Positions 44,210-57,392 of a stretch of DNA of 64,000 nucleotides are shown here, in pieces. A program made the position numbers and the translations under genes. Source of the DNA: Xestospongia bergquistia (Eukaryota; Porifera; Demospongiae; Haplosclerida; Petrosiidae); assembly GCA_963965975.1 (NCBI GenBank), contig OZ014411.1, positions 24,101,249 to 24,165,248 on the forward strand. The letters run 5' to 3'. Position 1 is the stretch's first letter. Every line of letters begins with the position of its first letter. The notes under the pieces were generated by a model. It had not been told where the DNA came from, searched no databases, and was given only the letters and a program-made list of their open reading frames with translations.

Positions 44210-44490
44210 AAAGTAGTTTAATCATTGTCTTGAAATAGCTGCTTCTTTGAATCAGTGCTGGAGTGAGTAACATCAAGGTTCGTTTTCAAGACCTTTTTCC
44301 AGCCTGGTGGGGTATACCCCTCTTATTAGCACATGGCTGTGATTGATAAAGAGGGCCACAATAGTCCTCATCAATAACATATTCTTCATATTCCTCTACA
44401 TCTTTTTAAGGACTATTTGCATCTTCAGTCTGTACCTCCTTAGACTCTTTCTTGATAACAGTTGTCTGAGTTTCTTTATCAACCTACATA
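44210..44490 (-). pseudogene. Possible transposon exon remnant
   Basis: The minus strand encodes VDKETQTTVIKKESKEVQTE, then a stop, then an acidic stretch VEEYEEYVIDEDYCGPLYQ. The ETQT/VQTE pattern and acidic linker resemble transposon-encoded linkers, but the assignment is weak and the frame is broken. Confidence 0.3.
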
Positions 44491-44865
44491 TATATGAAAG
44501 GTAACTGTTACTTTTAAAGTTACGCCCTTACCCTTTCAACCATAGCTTTTATCAAATGATGATCAAATGGCCCTTAAATTACTGCAGACACAGAAACTCA
44601 GAAAAGTTAAGGTGACAAAAACTTCAAGCACATGCATATATAGAATAAAGATAAAGATTTTATTGAGTCAGATCGATTTTCAATGAACTTCAGATATCTG
44701 AAATGTATTCAGATATGTTTAATTTTTTGAGATTTTTTTTAGACATTTGTAAACATTGTAGGTGCCATGGAGATTAGAAAGTGCAATTAATTCCAATGTA
44801 TTTCAGATATATGATAAGAATTATGATAGTATTAAGATATTTTTCAGATATTACATTGCTCCCTT

Positions 44866-45205
44866 TGTTAACAAAGGGAGCAAAAACTTCCCTCTATATC
44901 TTTGTCTTCAACAGTATATATGATATTTGGCTTATGAGGTAACTTAGAGATCATGGAGATCATGACAGACTTAACCATCCCAAGCAAGTGACTAACTTCT
45001 TTTCTTGGATACAGTTGCTGTCAGAGCCATAACATTTAATTTCATTGGGAGAAAGCCTCCTAGTTTGCTAGATTGCATATGAAAATTAGCTCCTGAAACA
45101 TAAATAGTACAATATACTTACTTTGTATAATTCGTTTGCATACATTAACTACTTATTAAAACAGTGTATACCTCATCAATGACAAATCTAACTAAACAAT
45201 CTTAT
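44866..45205 (-). pseudogene. RecQ-family helicase remnant 3 (partial)
   Basis: Matches the central part of remnant 2 (35695-36035), including the VEDKDIE, LTATVS and GANFHMQ segments. It stops abruptly at 45205, where the promoter region of DHRS4 copy F begins. Confidence 0.75.
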
Positions 45206-45256
45206 AAGAAATTACAACAAAATGTGAACCGGACATGATATCACTTACGTTAATGT

Positions 45257-45271
45257 GTTGCCAAGAAACAG
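45257..45271 (+). promoter_or_regulatory. Conserved upstream box of copy F
   Basis: GTTGCCAAGAAACAG, 108 bp before the ATG and only about 50 bp from the helicase junction. Confidence 0.4.
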
Positions 45272-45364
45272 TTTATGATACGTTGGAATGCGGACGTTCT
45301 TGGGATGAACATATAATTTTGCTTTCCAATGTGTGATTTTACATACGGCAACATTACAAACAAT

Positions 45365-46017
45365 ATGTCATTTTTAAAGTTCAACAAAGTCCTGTCTAAT
45401 TTTCGTTCTAATCTACGAATGATGTCTATCAATACTACGAGAAAATTCGAAGGAAAAGTTGCTGTTGTGACAGCTTCAACTGATGGGTAAGAAAGATCAT
45501 ATATATTGTATAACTATATATATATATATAATTATAATTATAATAATGTACTATTTAGAATAGGTTATGCTATTGCCAATCGTCTTGCTTATGATGGTGC
45601 TAAGATTATGGTTAGTAGTCGTAAGGGAACTAATGTCAAGAGGGCTGTGGAATTGCTTCAAAAAGAACATGGAAATGAGTTAGTGTCTGGTGTTGTCTGT
45701 CATGTTGGTAAAGATGAGGACAGGAAATCACTGATTAAAGAGGTATTGTTAATCATGTTTGTCATTTGGTGTTATATTCAATATTATTCAAGTAATGCAA
45801 ATATACACTGACCCAAAATTCTATATGAGTAGTTACTACATTATTGATAAACTACACTATTACTACTATATACTACTTGTTACAACAGTTTTGATTTAAT
45901 TATTTTTAATTATAGACCATTACACAGTTTGGACAAATTGATATTCTAGTTGACAATGCTGGAGTTAACCCTAGTCCAGGAAAACTATTGCATGTAAGTT
46001 TAACTGTAACATATACA

Positions 46018-46093
<76 letters not shown>

Positions 46094-47162
46094 TTGTATC
46101 ATGAGTATGAACTATATTACTTCTTTCTATAATAGGCATCTGAAGGTGAATGGAATGAAGTAATTAACATATTCTAAACAACAAAATATATATCACTTGT
46201 TCTATAGATCTGTCATGTTAATGTTATATCAAGTGCTTTATTAGTACAGGAAGCATATCCATATATGAAAATGAAAGGGTAAGTTAGAACAATAAAACAC
46301 TGTCATCATTAATATTATAATATACAGAGGCAATGTTGTGTTTGTGTCTTCCTATGCTGGTTTTAAACCAGTGAGTTTTGTGCATGTTGTGAAAAACTGA
46401 TATAATTATTAGATACTTTACTTCACAGAAATCTGTCTATTGTGTCAGTAAAATGGCTTTATTTGGTTTAACAATGGCATTAGCTAAGGAGCTAGGAGAA
46501 GACAATATTAGAGTGAATTGTATTGCACCTGGACTAATTAAAACACAATTTGGAGAATGTGTAAGTGTTATGAATTATGATTTTGATGAAGATATTAAAG
46601 TTAATACATATTATAATCACTTTTCTCTAACTTTAGATATTAAAAAATGAAATCTTTGTTGACAGTTTTATTGATAGTCTATGGATAAAAAGGTAACTCC
46701 TGATGGTATATGCTGTTTGTTTTTTAGTGATAAATATAGATTTGTAGTAAAAGAATATGTTTCTCTATTCTCAGTTTATTTATGTATCAACAACAACATA
46801 CTCTAAGCATGTGAACTATAATTTGTAGTCATATTGTATTATTAAATTTTGTAATTATTATATTACAGTGTATTGCATTTTATGATCAATTGTATCATGA
46901 AGGAACAATTTATTAGTAGTGCATCTACTACAAATTACATTGTATATAACCATTGTCTGTAAAATAAACATATTGGTGTACATTACATGCATGCCAATTA
47001 GTTGAACTAGCACGTCCATGTAAAATTTATTTATAATATATTTTCTATAGAATTGGTGAAGCAGAAGATTGTTCTGGTGCTGTTGCTTTTCTATGTTCAG
47101 ATGAGGCCAACTACATTACTGGAGAGACAATAACAATGGCTGGAAAGTCTGCTAGAATATAA
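45365..47162 (+). CDS. DHRS4-like short-chain dehydrogenase/reductase, copy F (intact)
   Basis: Nine exons: 45365-45486, 45559-45742, 45916-45993, 46136-46159, 46208-46278, 46328-46370, 46429-46560, 46637-46692, 47051-47162; 273 residues. SDR motifs are intact ([25 protein letters not shown]). It carries more replacements than the other intact copies: GNELVSG for GSESVSG, WNE for WNK, a diverged exon 8 (ILKNEIFVDSFIDSLWIK, losing the conserved Arg before Trp), IGEAEDC for IGEPEDC, and SDEAN. These cluster in the substrate-binding loop and C-terminal part, so either constraint is relaxed or specificity has changed. Intron 3 has a CATA/TA microsatellite (46016-46094). Confidence 0.88.
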
Positions 47163-47771
47163 ACAAACACATTTTGCTGAGCATCAGTTGTTATAAGAAA
47201 GTATATATTATTATACTGACTCAAGACTAGTTACATGTAGTGTCATTATAATTAATCAAATAGTGTACATGTCATAATATACAAAAGTAAAACAGTACAG
47301 GTATAAAACTATTAATACATTCTATAATAAAAGTTGCCAAATTAAAAAAAAACTTAAATATTTTAGGAAGTCCTATTTTAATAAAAGTAAATTGATTAAA
47401 ACCATCACATTAAACTCGCAGCGTCCAATTTAACTAATGCACGAATTTCCCTGGAATTGTTTCTTTCCAATTGTATAGTGTTATAAAGTACCCATACATA
47501 TTTGATTGAGTAAAACAATTGTACACAACATATGCTATTGTTTTATACCAACACATGAACTATCAAGTGAAAAAGATTGAGAGACAGGACAAGTTATGAA
47601 ATGTTATGTAATAAAGAAAAGGGACCATTTGTTACAGTACTACATCTACTACAAATTGAATTATATACAATGATTATCTCTACAACCAACATGTTTGTGT
47701 ATATTACATGCATGTCAATCAGTCAAAGTAGCATGACAAAGTAAACTTTAATAATAAAATATTCCCTATAG

Positions 47772-47887
47772 AATCAGTGAACCAGAACATTGTTCCGGTG
47801 CTGCATGTTGCCTTTCTTTGTTCAGAAGAAGCCAACTACATTACTGGGAAGACCATAACAATGGCTGGAAAGTTTGCTAGAATATAA
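47772..47887 (+). pseudogene. Extra, frameshifted last exon downstream of copy F
   Basis: Copy of exon 9 with a CCTATAG acceptor. A net 4-bp insertion in the GAVAF region shifts the frame. It has the same position and flanks as the extra exon after copy E, showing that both units inherited it. Confidence 0.75.
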
Positions 47888-50457
47888 ACAAACACATTTT
47901 GTTGAGCATCTGTTGTTATAAGAAAATATATTATTATACTGACTAAAGACTAATTATATGTAGTATTGTAATTAATCAAAAAGTGTCATAAACTACAAGG
48001 CAAAATATTAAAGGTCAGATATAGAATTATGAGTACATTCTATAGTAAAAGTTAAAATTGAAACTCAAATGGTTTACGAAGACTTATTTTGATAAAAGCA
48101 CATTCATTAAAATCACATCATTAAACTTACGGTGTCCACAGAGTACACTTATCTACAAATTCGATCAATGTAAGAATTTCCCTGAAATTGTTACTTCACA
48201 ATTGTAGTAGTACCCACGCCTATTTGAGTGAGTAAAACATAATACGGGTTTTATAACAGCACGTGAGCTATCAAGAAAGATTGAGAGATAAGACGAGATG
48301 TACAACGCAATATAAAGAAGAAAAAGTGACAACTTTACAGCGGAGAAGATGGAGACGGTTCGCATATTTATAAACTAGGAATATATATCATTATAGGTAA
48401 AACACCAAATGCTACTATTTTATCATCAACATCATCATTACTGTCCATAGGAAATAAGAAAGCTACTCCTGCAGCTGCCATTCTCCCATGTATGTTGTTA
48501 AATGCAAGTTATTATCACTCCACCTATTACCTGCTGTATTTCACATTCAACATTGTCAGGCATAATTTTTGTAAGTCATGACAGGTTAAAGACATGCTTT
48601 TTTTTTGAGCAGTAAAATAGCTTGAAGAGTATTAAAATTAAAAAATTAAAGAGTAGGCATAACGGGAATTTCCATTGCTTAGTAGGCATAACATGAGTAG
48701 GCAAAGTGTAGTACAACTAGAAACACTCTAGTGTATATTCTGACTTACAAAATATAAACATGAGTATGTTGAAGACATTTATTAACACTGTTTTCTTTGT
48801 TGTAATTTATGTAAAATAAAGTACATATATTAGTCAAAATTTGTGCTTTTCGATATCATAACCTACTGTTGGATTGACTATTATCAATATAATTTTTATG
48901 TTTTGTTACTTGATACTCGATAGGCATGTCCCGCTAATTAGTTTTCTAGTTATTATTTGATCATTACTCTGTGTGTGGTCCTGTGACCAAACGCTTAAAA
49001 GTGAGTGGATCTCTGGTCACGGCAAGACTATCTTATATATCAAGCCTTTTGAACTTGATATATATGTATTAAGCCTAACTGTCTTTGCATGGGTGATGTT
49101 TCAATACTGCATGTGCTTGTATGCATGTGTATACATACAGAATACCAGATTAGCAAAGAAAAGAGTCTTAAACTGTCACTTAACTGGCAGAACATATAAC
49201 CTCCACTGATCCTTGTCAGATTGTTCAGTTATTTTGATAGAAGTCATGTGATAGTATAAAACTTTGTAAGTATTCATTTCAAGATGCCTTTCCAATATGT
49301 TTCAATGAGATAAAATGCACAATACTTCCTCTATGAAGTGTAATAGTTAGAAGTTTATACTCTTCATTGAGAAATTCAGTAATAATCTGCTCTTCTTTAG
49401 GTAACTTTAGAGCCTACTCATCCTTTAATTTAATCATTCAAAACTTTGTCAAATAATTATTGATTGAGTTGTTGGTTTTCCACTGTCTGGCCAGAGACTT
49501 TTATACAGCTGAGTTAGCCATTTAGAAACAGTTTGGTATGTGCATGTTCTCCTTGAAGTCATACAAGTCTAGTATCAGTTGATTATTATAGTAACACAGT
49601 GGATTTCTGAAAGGATATCTAGTGACCCTTTTTTTACTTTCAGTAGGTATTTTGTAGTGATACCAAGTTTACTGGAGTACTAAACAGATAATAAATGACA
49701 TAAAATATTATATTATTGTGAATACAAAGGATGTCTAAGAATTAAATTTATTTATATAGTTCAGTTACGGCTTCAAACATTTGAAACAATGAATTGTTTA
49801 GTTGACAAACAATTAAATTTGCCAATGGAAAACTGTTAGTAGAAACTTTTGAACTAAACAGCAAACACAACACCTACTACTAATAATTTAATCAAGAAAA
49901 GTACTAAAATATAGAACCCTCAGCACAGTAGTAGCTGAAATACAGTAAGTGGTGGTTGCTATACTGCCTGTGCACTGCAAGAGAACTTATTAAACAACTT
50001 AATGCAAGGATATGTGACAATTGACAAGGTAAGAAAATACCTATAACTTCAGAAAGAAAGAGATCAAAGCCCAGCATGGCAGCTGCAACATCCATAAGAA
50101 TCTAAGCAATAATATGAAAAGAATTAGATTTTAAATATACATTGACTTTTTTGTAAGCCGGAGAAGACTCAATTTGTACATAATAAATGTCAGGTCATTT
50201 GTAATTTACAGTACCGATATCATTCATTCTTACACTGCATGATTAAAGCAGGATTACATAGATTTAGCATTCTACATTGAATTGCTCAAACATTTTAAAA
50301 AGCATAATGTGGCTTTAATATGATCAATAAAACAGATTGCATGAGTTTTCAGTCAATTGTAGTATTTTTGAGCTTGAAAATGCTGAGTCAAATATACAAT
50401 TTAAGGCATACAAAATTATTATAATAAAAACTGGTTAAAAATAAAATTCAGCATTTT
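47888..50457. repeat. Array spacer after copy F
   Basis: 47888-48180 is the D/E-type 3' flank and 48160-48560 repeats 55000-55400. The rest is AT-rich and without a supported gene. A short open frame at 48973-49209 shows no motif, and 49904-50095 (minus) starts with a plausible but unassignable sequence. Confidence 0.5.
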
Positions 50458-51540
50458 TCCTAACATAAGAACCAGTCTTTATTCACACACAAAATACTGC
50501 TCTTTCACTACTCATTTTTTGTGCCGTTAATTTCTATTAGAGAGAATAAAGGAAAATTTAAAAAATGACTTTCTGAAGAAAATCTAAATATCTGATCGAA
50601 ATATCCAATTAGTTCTGTAATTTCTTTTTGGAGTCTGTCTTTAAAGTATAGGTATAATTAGCTGTAATCATTTCATGTTCGACCAAAAGTTATTGTTTTC
50701 TCCATTTCAGTTCTCTTTTTGCATACTTGTACAATAAAGGAAGCAAAGACTTCCTCTATATCTTTGTCTTCAACAGTAGATATGATATTTGGCTTATGAG
50801 GTAACTTAGAGATCATGATAGAATTAACCATCTCAAGCAAGTGACTAACTTCTTGTCGACATGGATACAGTTGCTGTCAGAGCCATAACATTTAATTTCA
50901 CTGAGAAAACCTCTTAAGTCTCCTAGTTCGCTAAATTGCATATGAAAATTAGCTCCTGAAACATAAATAGTATAATATACTTACTTTGTATAATTCATTT
51001 ACACACACTAACTACTTATTAAAACAGTGTGTGCCTCATCAATGACAAATCTAACTAAACGATCTTGTATGGATGAGCTCTAAAAAATATCACTCCAATT
51101 TTTGTCAGTTAGAAGAAGTTCTGGTGTGGTGTAAAATAGTTGAAGTGTCTTTTAACAATGTACTCACACTTATGGTCATTATCAGTGTCACTAGAGGTAA
51201 TGCTAACAGCACTCACACATTTACTAACCAGTTAAGTAATTTGATCATTCATTAGTGCAATTAATGGACTAAATATAATAATGACAGAATAGGGAACATT
51301 ATTACGATGATTAAGATTTTCAAACAGTAAAGGAAGACAGTAATACCACATAGATTTTCCAAATCGTGTTTTCTCATACACATGCCGGTAATTAACATTT
51401 CTGAGGTCGGTATTATGCAATCTGATTAGCACACTGAAATTCCTGCAATATGAATCCATACGTTATCTCCAAGCGGTACCGAGAATAGTATTGTTGCGGT
51501 TGTTGTGCCAGCGATGAAGCATAACAAATAAATGTTTTCT
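50458..51540 (-). pseudogene. RecQ-family helicase remnant 4
   Basis: The best-preserved N-terminal half of the four remnants. Minus strand: TRFGKSMWYYCLPLLFENL (Walker A, lacking the first Gly), SVIIIFSPLIALMNDQIT, QDRLVRFVIDEAHTV (DEAH box, about 51030-51065), GANFHMQFSELGDLRG, MALTATVSM, then a truncated C-terminal domain. Frames change between these blocks, and stops follow KTITFGRT. It lies immediately before the 5' spacer of copy G. Confidence 0.78.
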
Positions 51541-52472
51541 ATTGAATAAACATTAATCTATCACCAGTAGTTTGTAAAGAAACATCCGACCAACCAGTTT
51601 ATTGTATATTCAAATATCATCTAGCTAGCTATATAGGAGGTTTTATATGTTTTATTAATGTGGCATTGTAATTAACAACCACAAATTTCACGTTTTGTTG
51701 TGTATAGTATATTGTTTACTGATACACACAATGACTAAACAGGTCAGTTGCTAATGTTTTTTTAACAAATAGAACTAATCCATCTTTCTACCTCTTCACA
51801 AAATGATTCAAATTATAGTGGTAAACACTTGAGAGACTACTTTGTGGTTTCATAAATTAAGTTTAGGAAACGATACCATAGACATTTAATATGGCAGTTC
51901 TATTACATTAAACTACAACCACATTATATAACCAGACCTGCATCATAATGTATGACACATACATTTTGTGGTCTGCTATGACATAAACAACCCTTAATTG
52001 CATAGTAGAGTTACTGCCCCAATGTAGGCTTGATTTACAACATCCTTTCACTTAGTGTAGATACTTAATTTATTTGGCTCATCTTCATTGAGCTTAATGA
52101 ATAAAATAGAGGGTTTTTAAGATTCAGTGTATTTTTATTAAAGAGGTCTTTTAAGTTCAGGTCAGTTTACAATATAACAAGGTAACTACATGCTGGCATA
52201 CATTTAATTATTGATAAGCTATTGAATGTTCTAAAGCTATACCAATGATGATACAGTTAAGATCCAATGTATTTCTGGAAGTGATCTGTTCATATACCTT
52301 TACAATAAAACGAAGAATATACATATTCACCTCAAAGAGCTAAAGTCAAGGTTGAACAACTTGCAAGTATGTAAATATTATGTTGCCATTGTATAACAGT
52401 GACTGAAAAGTTATCAAGAACATTATACTTGTGTGTGTCAATGTATATAATCTATAGCATTGTTAAAATTTA

Positions 52473-52553
<81 letters not shown>

Positions 52554-52562
52554 CACACACAA

Positions 52563-52596
<34 letters not shown>

Positions 52597-52959
52597 GCAC
52601 AGATAGATATATAGATATGGTCTGTAATACTGTCATAGTTTAACAGCTGTTTTCTGTAGTGATGTGATATTTATTAAATCGTATAGACAGATAATTATGG
52701 TGCAGTGATGTTGTTATACTTTGTCAGCTGTCTACTGAAGTGATGTGATATATTTATTGTCTGGTAACAGTGTCTGTTGTAGTTCCATTAAGAAATTACG
52801 ACAAAATGTGAACCGGACATGATATCATTATTCCAATATAACGTTAATGATGTTGCCAGGAAGCAGTTTATGATACGTTGCAATGCGGATGTTCCTGGGA
52901 TGCATACATAAATTTGCTTTCCAAAGTCTGATTTTTCATACGCCAACATTTCAAGCAAT
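51541..52959. repeat. 5' spacer of copy G with TA and CA microsatellites
   Basis: Standard array spacer. A TA run (about 52476-52541) passes into a CA run (about 52552-52589). Confidence 0.7.
52852..52866 (+). promoter_or_regulatory. Conserved upstream box of copy G
   Basis: GTTGCCAGGAAGCAG, 108 bp before the ATG. Confidence 0.4.
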
Positions 52960-53105
52960 ATGTCCCTTTTAAAGTTCAACAAAGTCTTGTCTATTTTTCG
53001 TTCTAATCTACGAATGATGTCTGTCAATAGTACGAGAAAATTCGAAGGAAAAGTTGCTGTTGTGACAGCTTCAACTGATGGGTAAGAAACATCATATATA
53101 TTGTA

Positions 53106-53153
<48 letters not shown>

Positions 53154-54698
53154 TAATTATGAACCCCATTTAGGATAGGTTATGCTATTGCCAATCGTCT
53201 TGCTTATGATGGTGCTAAGGTTATGGTTAGTAGTCGTAAGGGAACTAATGTCAAGAGAGCTGTGGAATTGCTCCAAAAAGAACATGGAAGTGAGTCAGTG
53301 TCTGGTGTTGTCTGTCATGTTGGTAAAGATGAGGACAGGAAATCACTAATAAAAGAGGTAATGTTAATGATCTTTCTTTTTTGCTGTTACACTCAGTATT
53401 ATATAAATATGCTGACCCCAATTCTGTATCTGTTCAGTAGTTACTACATTATTGATAAACTACACTATACTGCTATTACTACTGCTTGTTATAATTGTAA
53501 TTTTTTGATAATTACAGGCCATTAAACAGTTTGGACAAATTGATATTCTAGTTGACAATGCTGCAGTTAACCCTAGTCCAGGAAAACTATTACATGTAAG
53601 CTCAACTGTAATATATATACATATTAACTATTACTTCTTTCTATAATAGGCATCTGAAGATGAATGGAATAAGGTAATTAACATATTCTAATCAACAAAA
53701 TATATATCATCTGTTTTGTAGATCTGTCATGTTAATGTTATATCAAGTGCTTTATTAGTACAGGAAGCATATCCATATATGAAAATGAAAGGGTAAGCTA
53801 GAACAATAAAACATTGTCATAATTAATGATTATAATATACAGAGGCAATGTTGTGTTTGTGTCTTCCTATGCTGGTTTTAAACCAGTGAGTTTTGAGTAT
53901 GTTGTGAAAAACTGAAATAATTATTAGATACTTTACTTCACAGAAATCTGTCTATTGTGTCAGTAAAATGGCTTTATTTGGTTTAACAATGGCATTAGCT
54001 AAGGAGCTAGGAGAAGACAATATTAGAGTGAATTGTATTGCACCTGGACTAATTAAAACACGCTTTGGAGAATGTGTAAGTGTGACATAATGAATTATGA
54101 TTTTTGATGGAGATATTAAAGTTAAAGCATATTATAATCACTTTTCTCTAACTTTAGTTATTGAAAAATAAAACCTATATTGACAGTTATGTTGGTAGTC
54201 GATGGATAAAAAGGTAACTTTAATACTGTGATATGTTTGTGTTTAGTGATGAATACAGATATCTTCTAATAATGTTGTGGAAAAGGATATGTTTCTTTAT
54301 GATCAGTTTATTATGTATTAGTTAACATCAGCATTTTTGTCAGTACACACAGTAAGCATGTATACTCTTGGTAATCATTATTGTTTATTTATTTTACAAA
54401 TACTGTTGTGTAAGTTCAAAGCATTTTTGATTAATTATATCATAAAGGAACAAATTACATCTAGCACAAATTACATTGCATATAACCATTGTCTGTAAAA
54501 TGAACATGTTGATGTACATTACATGCATACCAATCAGTTAAACTAGCATGATGATGTAAAATTTATTTATAATATATTTTCTATAGAATTGGTGAACCAG
54601 AAGATTGTTCTGGTGCTGTTGCTTTTCTATGTTCAGAAGAGGCCAGCTACATTACTGGGGAGACCATAACAATGGCTGGAAAGTCTGCTAGAATATAA
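52960..54698 (+). CDS. DHRS4-like short-chain dehydrogenase/reductase, copy G (intact, mosaic)
   Basis: Nine exons: 52960-53081, 53174-53357, 53518-53595, 53650-53673, 53722-53792, 53843-53885, 53944-54075, 54158-54213, 54587-54698; 273 residues. All SDR motifs are intact. Exons 1-3 and their introns follow the A/B pattern (MMSVNS, AIKQFGQ, DNAAVNP), while intron 4 onwards follows the E/F pattern ([26 protein letters not shown]). The switch lies around intron 3 to exon 4. This suggests unequal exchange or gene conversion inside the array. The C-terminus is SARI. The 3' flank is also of E/F type. Confidence 0.9.
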
Positions 54699-56566
54699 AC
54701 AAACACATTTTGTAGAGCATCTGTTGTTATAAGAAAATATATATTATTATACTGACTAAAGACTAGTTATATGTAGTGTCATTGTAATTAATCAAATAAT
54801 TTCATAAACTACAAAGACAAAACAGTAAAGGTCAGATATAAAACTATGAGTACATCCTATAGTAAAAGTTGCCTATTAAAAATTAAAACTCAAATGGTTT
54901 GCAAAGACTTACTTTGATAAAAGCACATTCATTAAAATCACGTCATTAAACTTACTGTGTCCATAGAGTACACTTATCTACAAATTCGATCAATATCCCT
55001 GAAATTGTTACTTCACAATTGTAGTGTTATGAAAGTACTCATGATTGAACATAACACATGCTTTTGTTTTGTATATATGCTAGCACGCGAGCTATCAAAG
55101 AAGAAAGATTGAGAGATAGGACAAGTTGTACAACGCAATGTAAAAAAGGACAACTTTACAGCAAAAAAGAAGGAGATAGTTTACATGTTTATAATCTATA
55201 TGGATATATATCATTATCATAATGATAGACCTTGTCGAATCACCAAATGCTACTATGTTATCATCATCAACATCATTACTGTCCATAGCAAATATAAAAG
55301 CTACTTTTGCAGCTGCCATTTTTCCATGTATGTTGTTAAATGCAAGTTATTATCACTCCACCTAATACCTGCTGTATTTCACATTCAACATTGTCAGGCA
55401 CATGATTGTATGTATCCTATAATTAATATTGAAGTAATTTATTAATACTGTTTTCTTTCTTGTAATTTATGTAAAGTAAAATATATATTAGGCAAAATTT
55501 GTGCTTTTCGATATTATAACTTATTGTTGGATTGACTCTTATCATTATAATTTTTATGTTTTATCTCATGTCAACGATACCTCAATTAGGCTTGCCCAAC
55601 TAATTGGTTTTCTAGTTATTAAACACTTAAAAGTGAGTAGATCTCTGGTCACAACAAGATCATGTGACTCAAGCCATTTAATGTTGCCTATAAGTGTATA
55701 AAATCTAACTACCTTTCCATGAATGAGGTTTCAATACTGTGCTTACATGCATATGTATCTGCAAAATACCAACTTAGCAAAGAACAGTCTTAAACTGTCA
55801 CCTAAGCAGTACACAGTTTCTGAGTTGCTTTACACGGGCAAATTTCGAAACTTAAACAATTGAACATAAGTTAGAGAATGAAAGTAATTTTATTATACTG
55901 CTTTGACAAATATAATTTTGTACCTAGTTTTAGGAATTTGTGGAATCCCGAGTGAATGAACTGTTATTGAGACATAGTGCAGGAAGTAAATCTTGCCCAA
56001 TGTCTACTTAAACATAGTCATCATACATGGTACGTGTCTGGCAGGTGTGGCTTTGCAAAATTGTTCTTAGTCCATAATTGGAGATTTGTAATTAAATAGT
56101 TTTAGATGAACCATTGTTCCATTCTCTTGCTCCATCAAATTATATGTACAAAATTTGAAAAAATAACTAGTAGTATCAGTTCTAAATGCTTTTAGGCATT
56201 TCTAAATGCATACCATTGATGACTCATTGTAAAGTAGTATATAATATTAAAGTGCATGGCAGCTAAAAGTCATCTGACTTTGCCAACTTATAAATGGATA
56301 TGTGCATTCATCCCTACCTCACTTCTTTTCTTGGCATATTAATCTCTACATCTTATATTTTTTCCAATTTTTCTCAACAATTGTTTGTTTTGATTACTAA
56401 TTATTATGGAATTAACATATCATGTACTTTAACACAATTTATCCTTTGAAAATGACACTCCTCTTGCTTTGCACAATAGTTGGCATCCATAACATATATA
56501 CAATTGACAATGTTGACAATGTAATATATAACATATATATGTATTATACAGTATGAAATATAATAG
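54699..56566. repeat. Array spacer between copies G and H
   Basis: Repeats of 47160-48560 (3' flank) and of 29880-30260 / 41590-41960 (around 55800-56160). No gene. Confidence 0.55.
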
Positions 56567-57392
56567 GCGTCTGAAGTTGAATGGAGTAAGGTAATTAACA
56601 TATCCCAAACAACAAAATGTTCTGTAGATCTTCCATGTTGTATCAAGTGCTTTATTAGTTACTGTATAGGAAGCATATCCATATCTGAAAGTGAAAGAGT
56701 GAGTTAGAACAATAAAATATTGTCATAGTTAATAATTAAAATATACAGAGACAATGTTATGTTTGTATCTTCCTATGCTGATTTCAAACCAGTGAATTTT
56801 GAACATGTTTTTAAAACTGATATAATAACAGGCCCGTACCCAGGGGGGTGCAAGGGGTGCATGTGCACCCCTCTTTTCAAGGATTAACTCAGATGAGTAA
56901 AAGCCATGCAAAGGTTTTCCAGTTGAGTGGGCAATAGCCAAGCATCAGCAAGTATGCATCTGATCAGGGAGGTGTAATTGTTTTAATTGTTTTATAATAG
57001 TAGTTGTAATAATTTTGTCAGTAATACTGTAAGCATGAATACTACTACTCTTGTTAGTCATATGGTATTATTTGTTTATTTTACATATATTGTTGTGTAA
57101 TTTCAAAGTATGTTGTACATTATATCATAAAGGAACAATTTATTAGTAGTGCATCTACTACAAATTGCATTGTATATAACCATTGTCTGTAAAATAAACA
57201 TGTTGATGTACATTACATGCATGCCAATTAGTTGAGCTAGCATGACGATGTAAGATTTATTTGTAACATGTTTTCCATAGAATTGGTGAACAAGAAGATT
57301 GTTCTGGTGCTGTTGCTTTTCTTTGTTCAGAAGAAGCCAACTACATTACTGGGGAGACCATAACAATGGCTGGAAAGCCTGCTAGAATATAA
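56567..57392 (+). pseudogene. DHRS4-like copy H, partial pseudogene
   Basis: Only exon 4 (56567-56590), exon 5 (about 56626-56698, with deletions), exon 6 (56749-56791) and exon 9 (57281-57392) remain. Exons 1-3 are absent, and exons 7-8 have been replaced by a transposon fragment at 56829. Exon 9 itself is open ([13 protein letters not shown] ... KPARI, stop) with a good acceptor. Confidence 0.85.
56829..56990. mobile_element. Transposon fragment beginning CAGGCCCGTACCCAGG
   Basis: A GC-rich block, CAGGCCCGTACCCAGGGGGG followed by GTGCAAGGGGTGCATGTGCACCCC-type sequence, breaks into intron 6 of copy H. I recognise such termini from multicopy DNA transposons in marine invertebrates. The right boundary is uncertain, since array sequence resumes near 57000. 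Confidence 0.55.

Noticed and set aside
56729..56941. Minus-strand frame with GAHAPLAPPWVRAC
   Set aside because: It is a translation of the GC-rich transposon terminus, a common artefact of that repeat.
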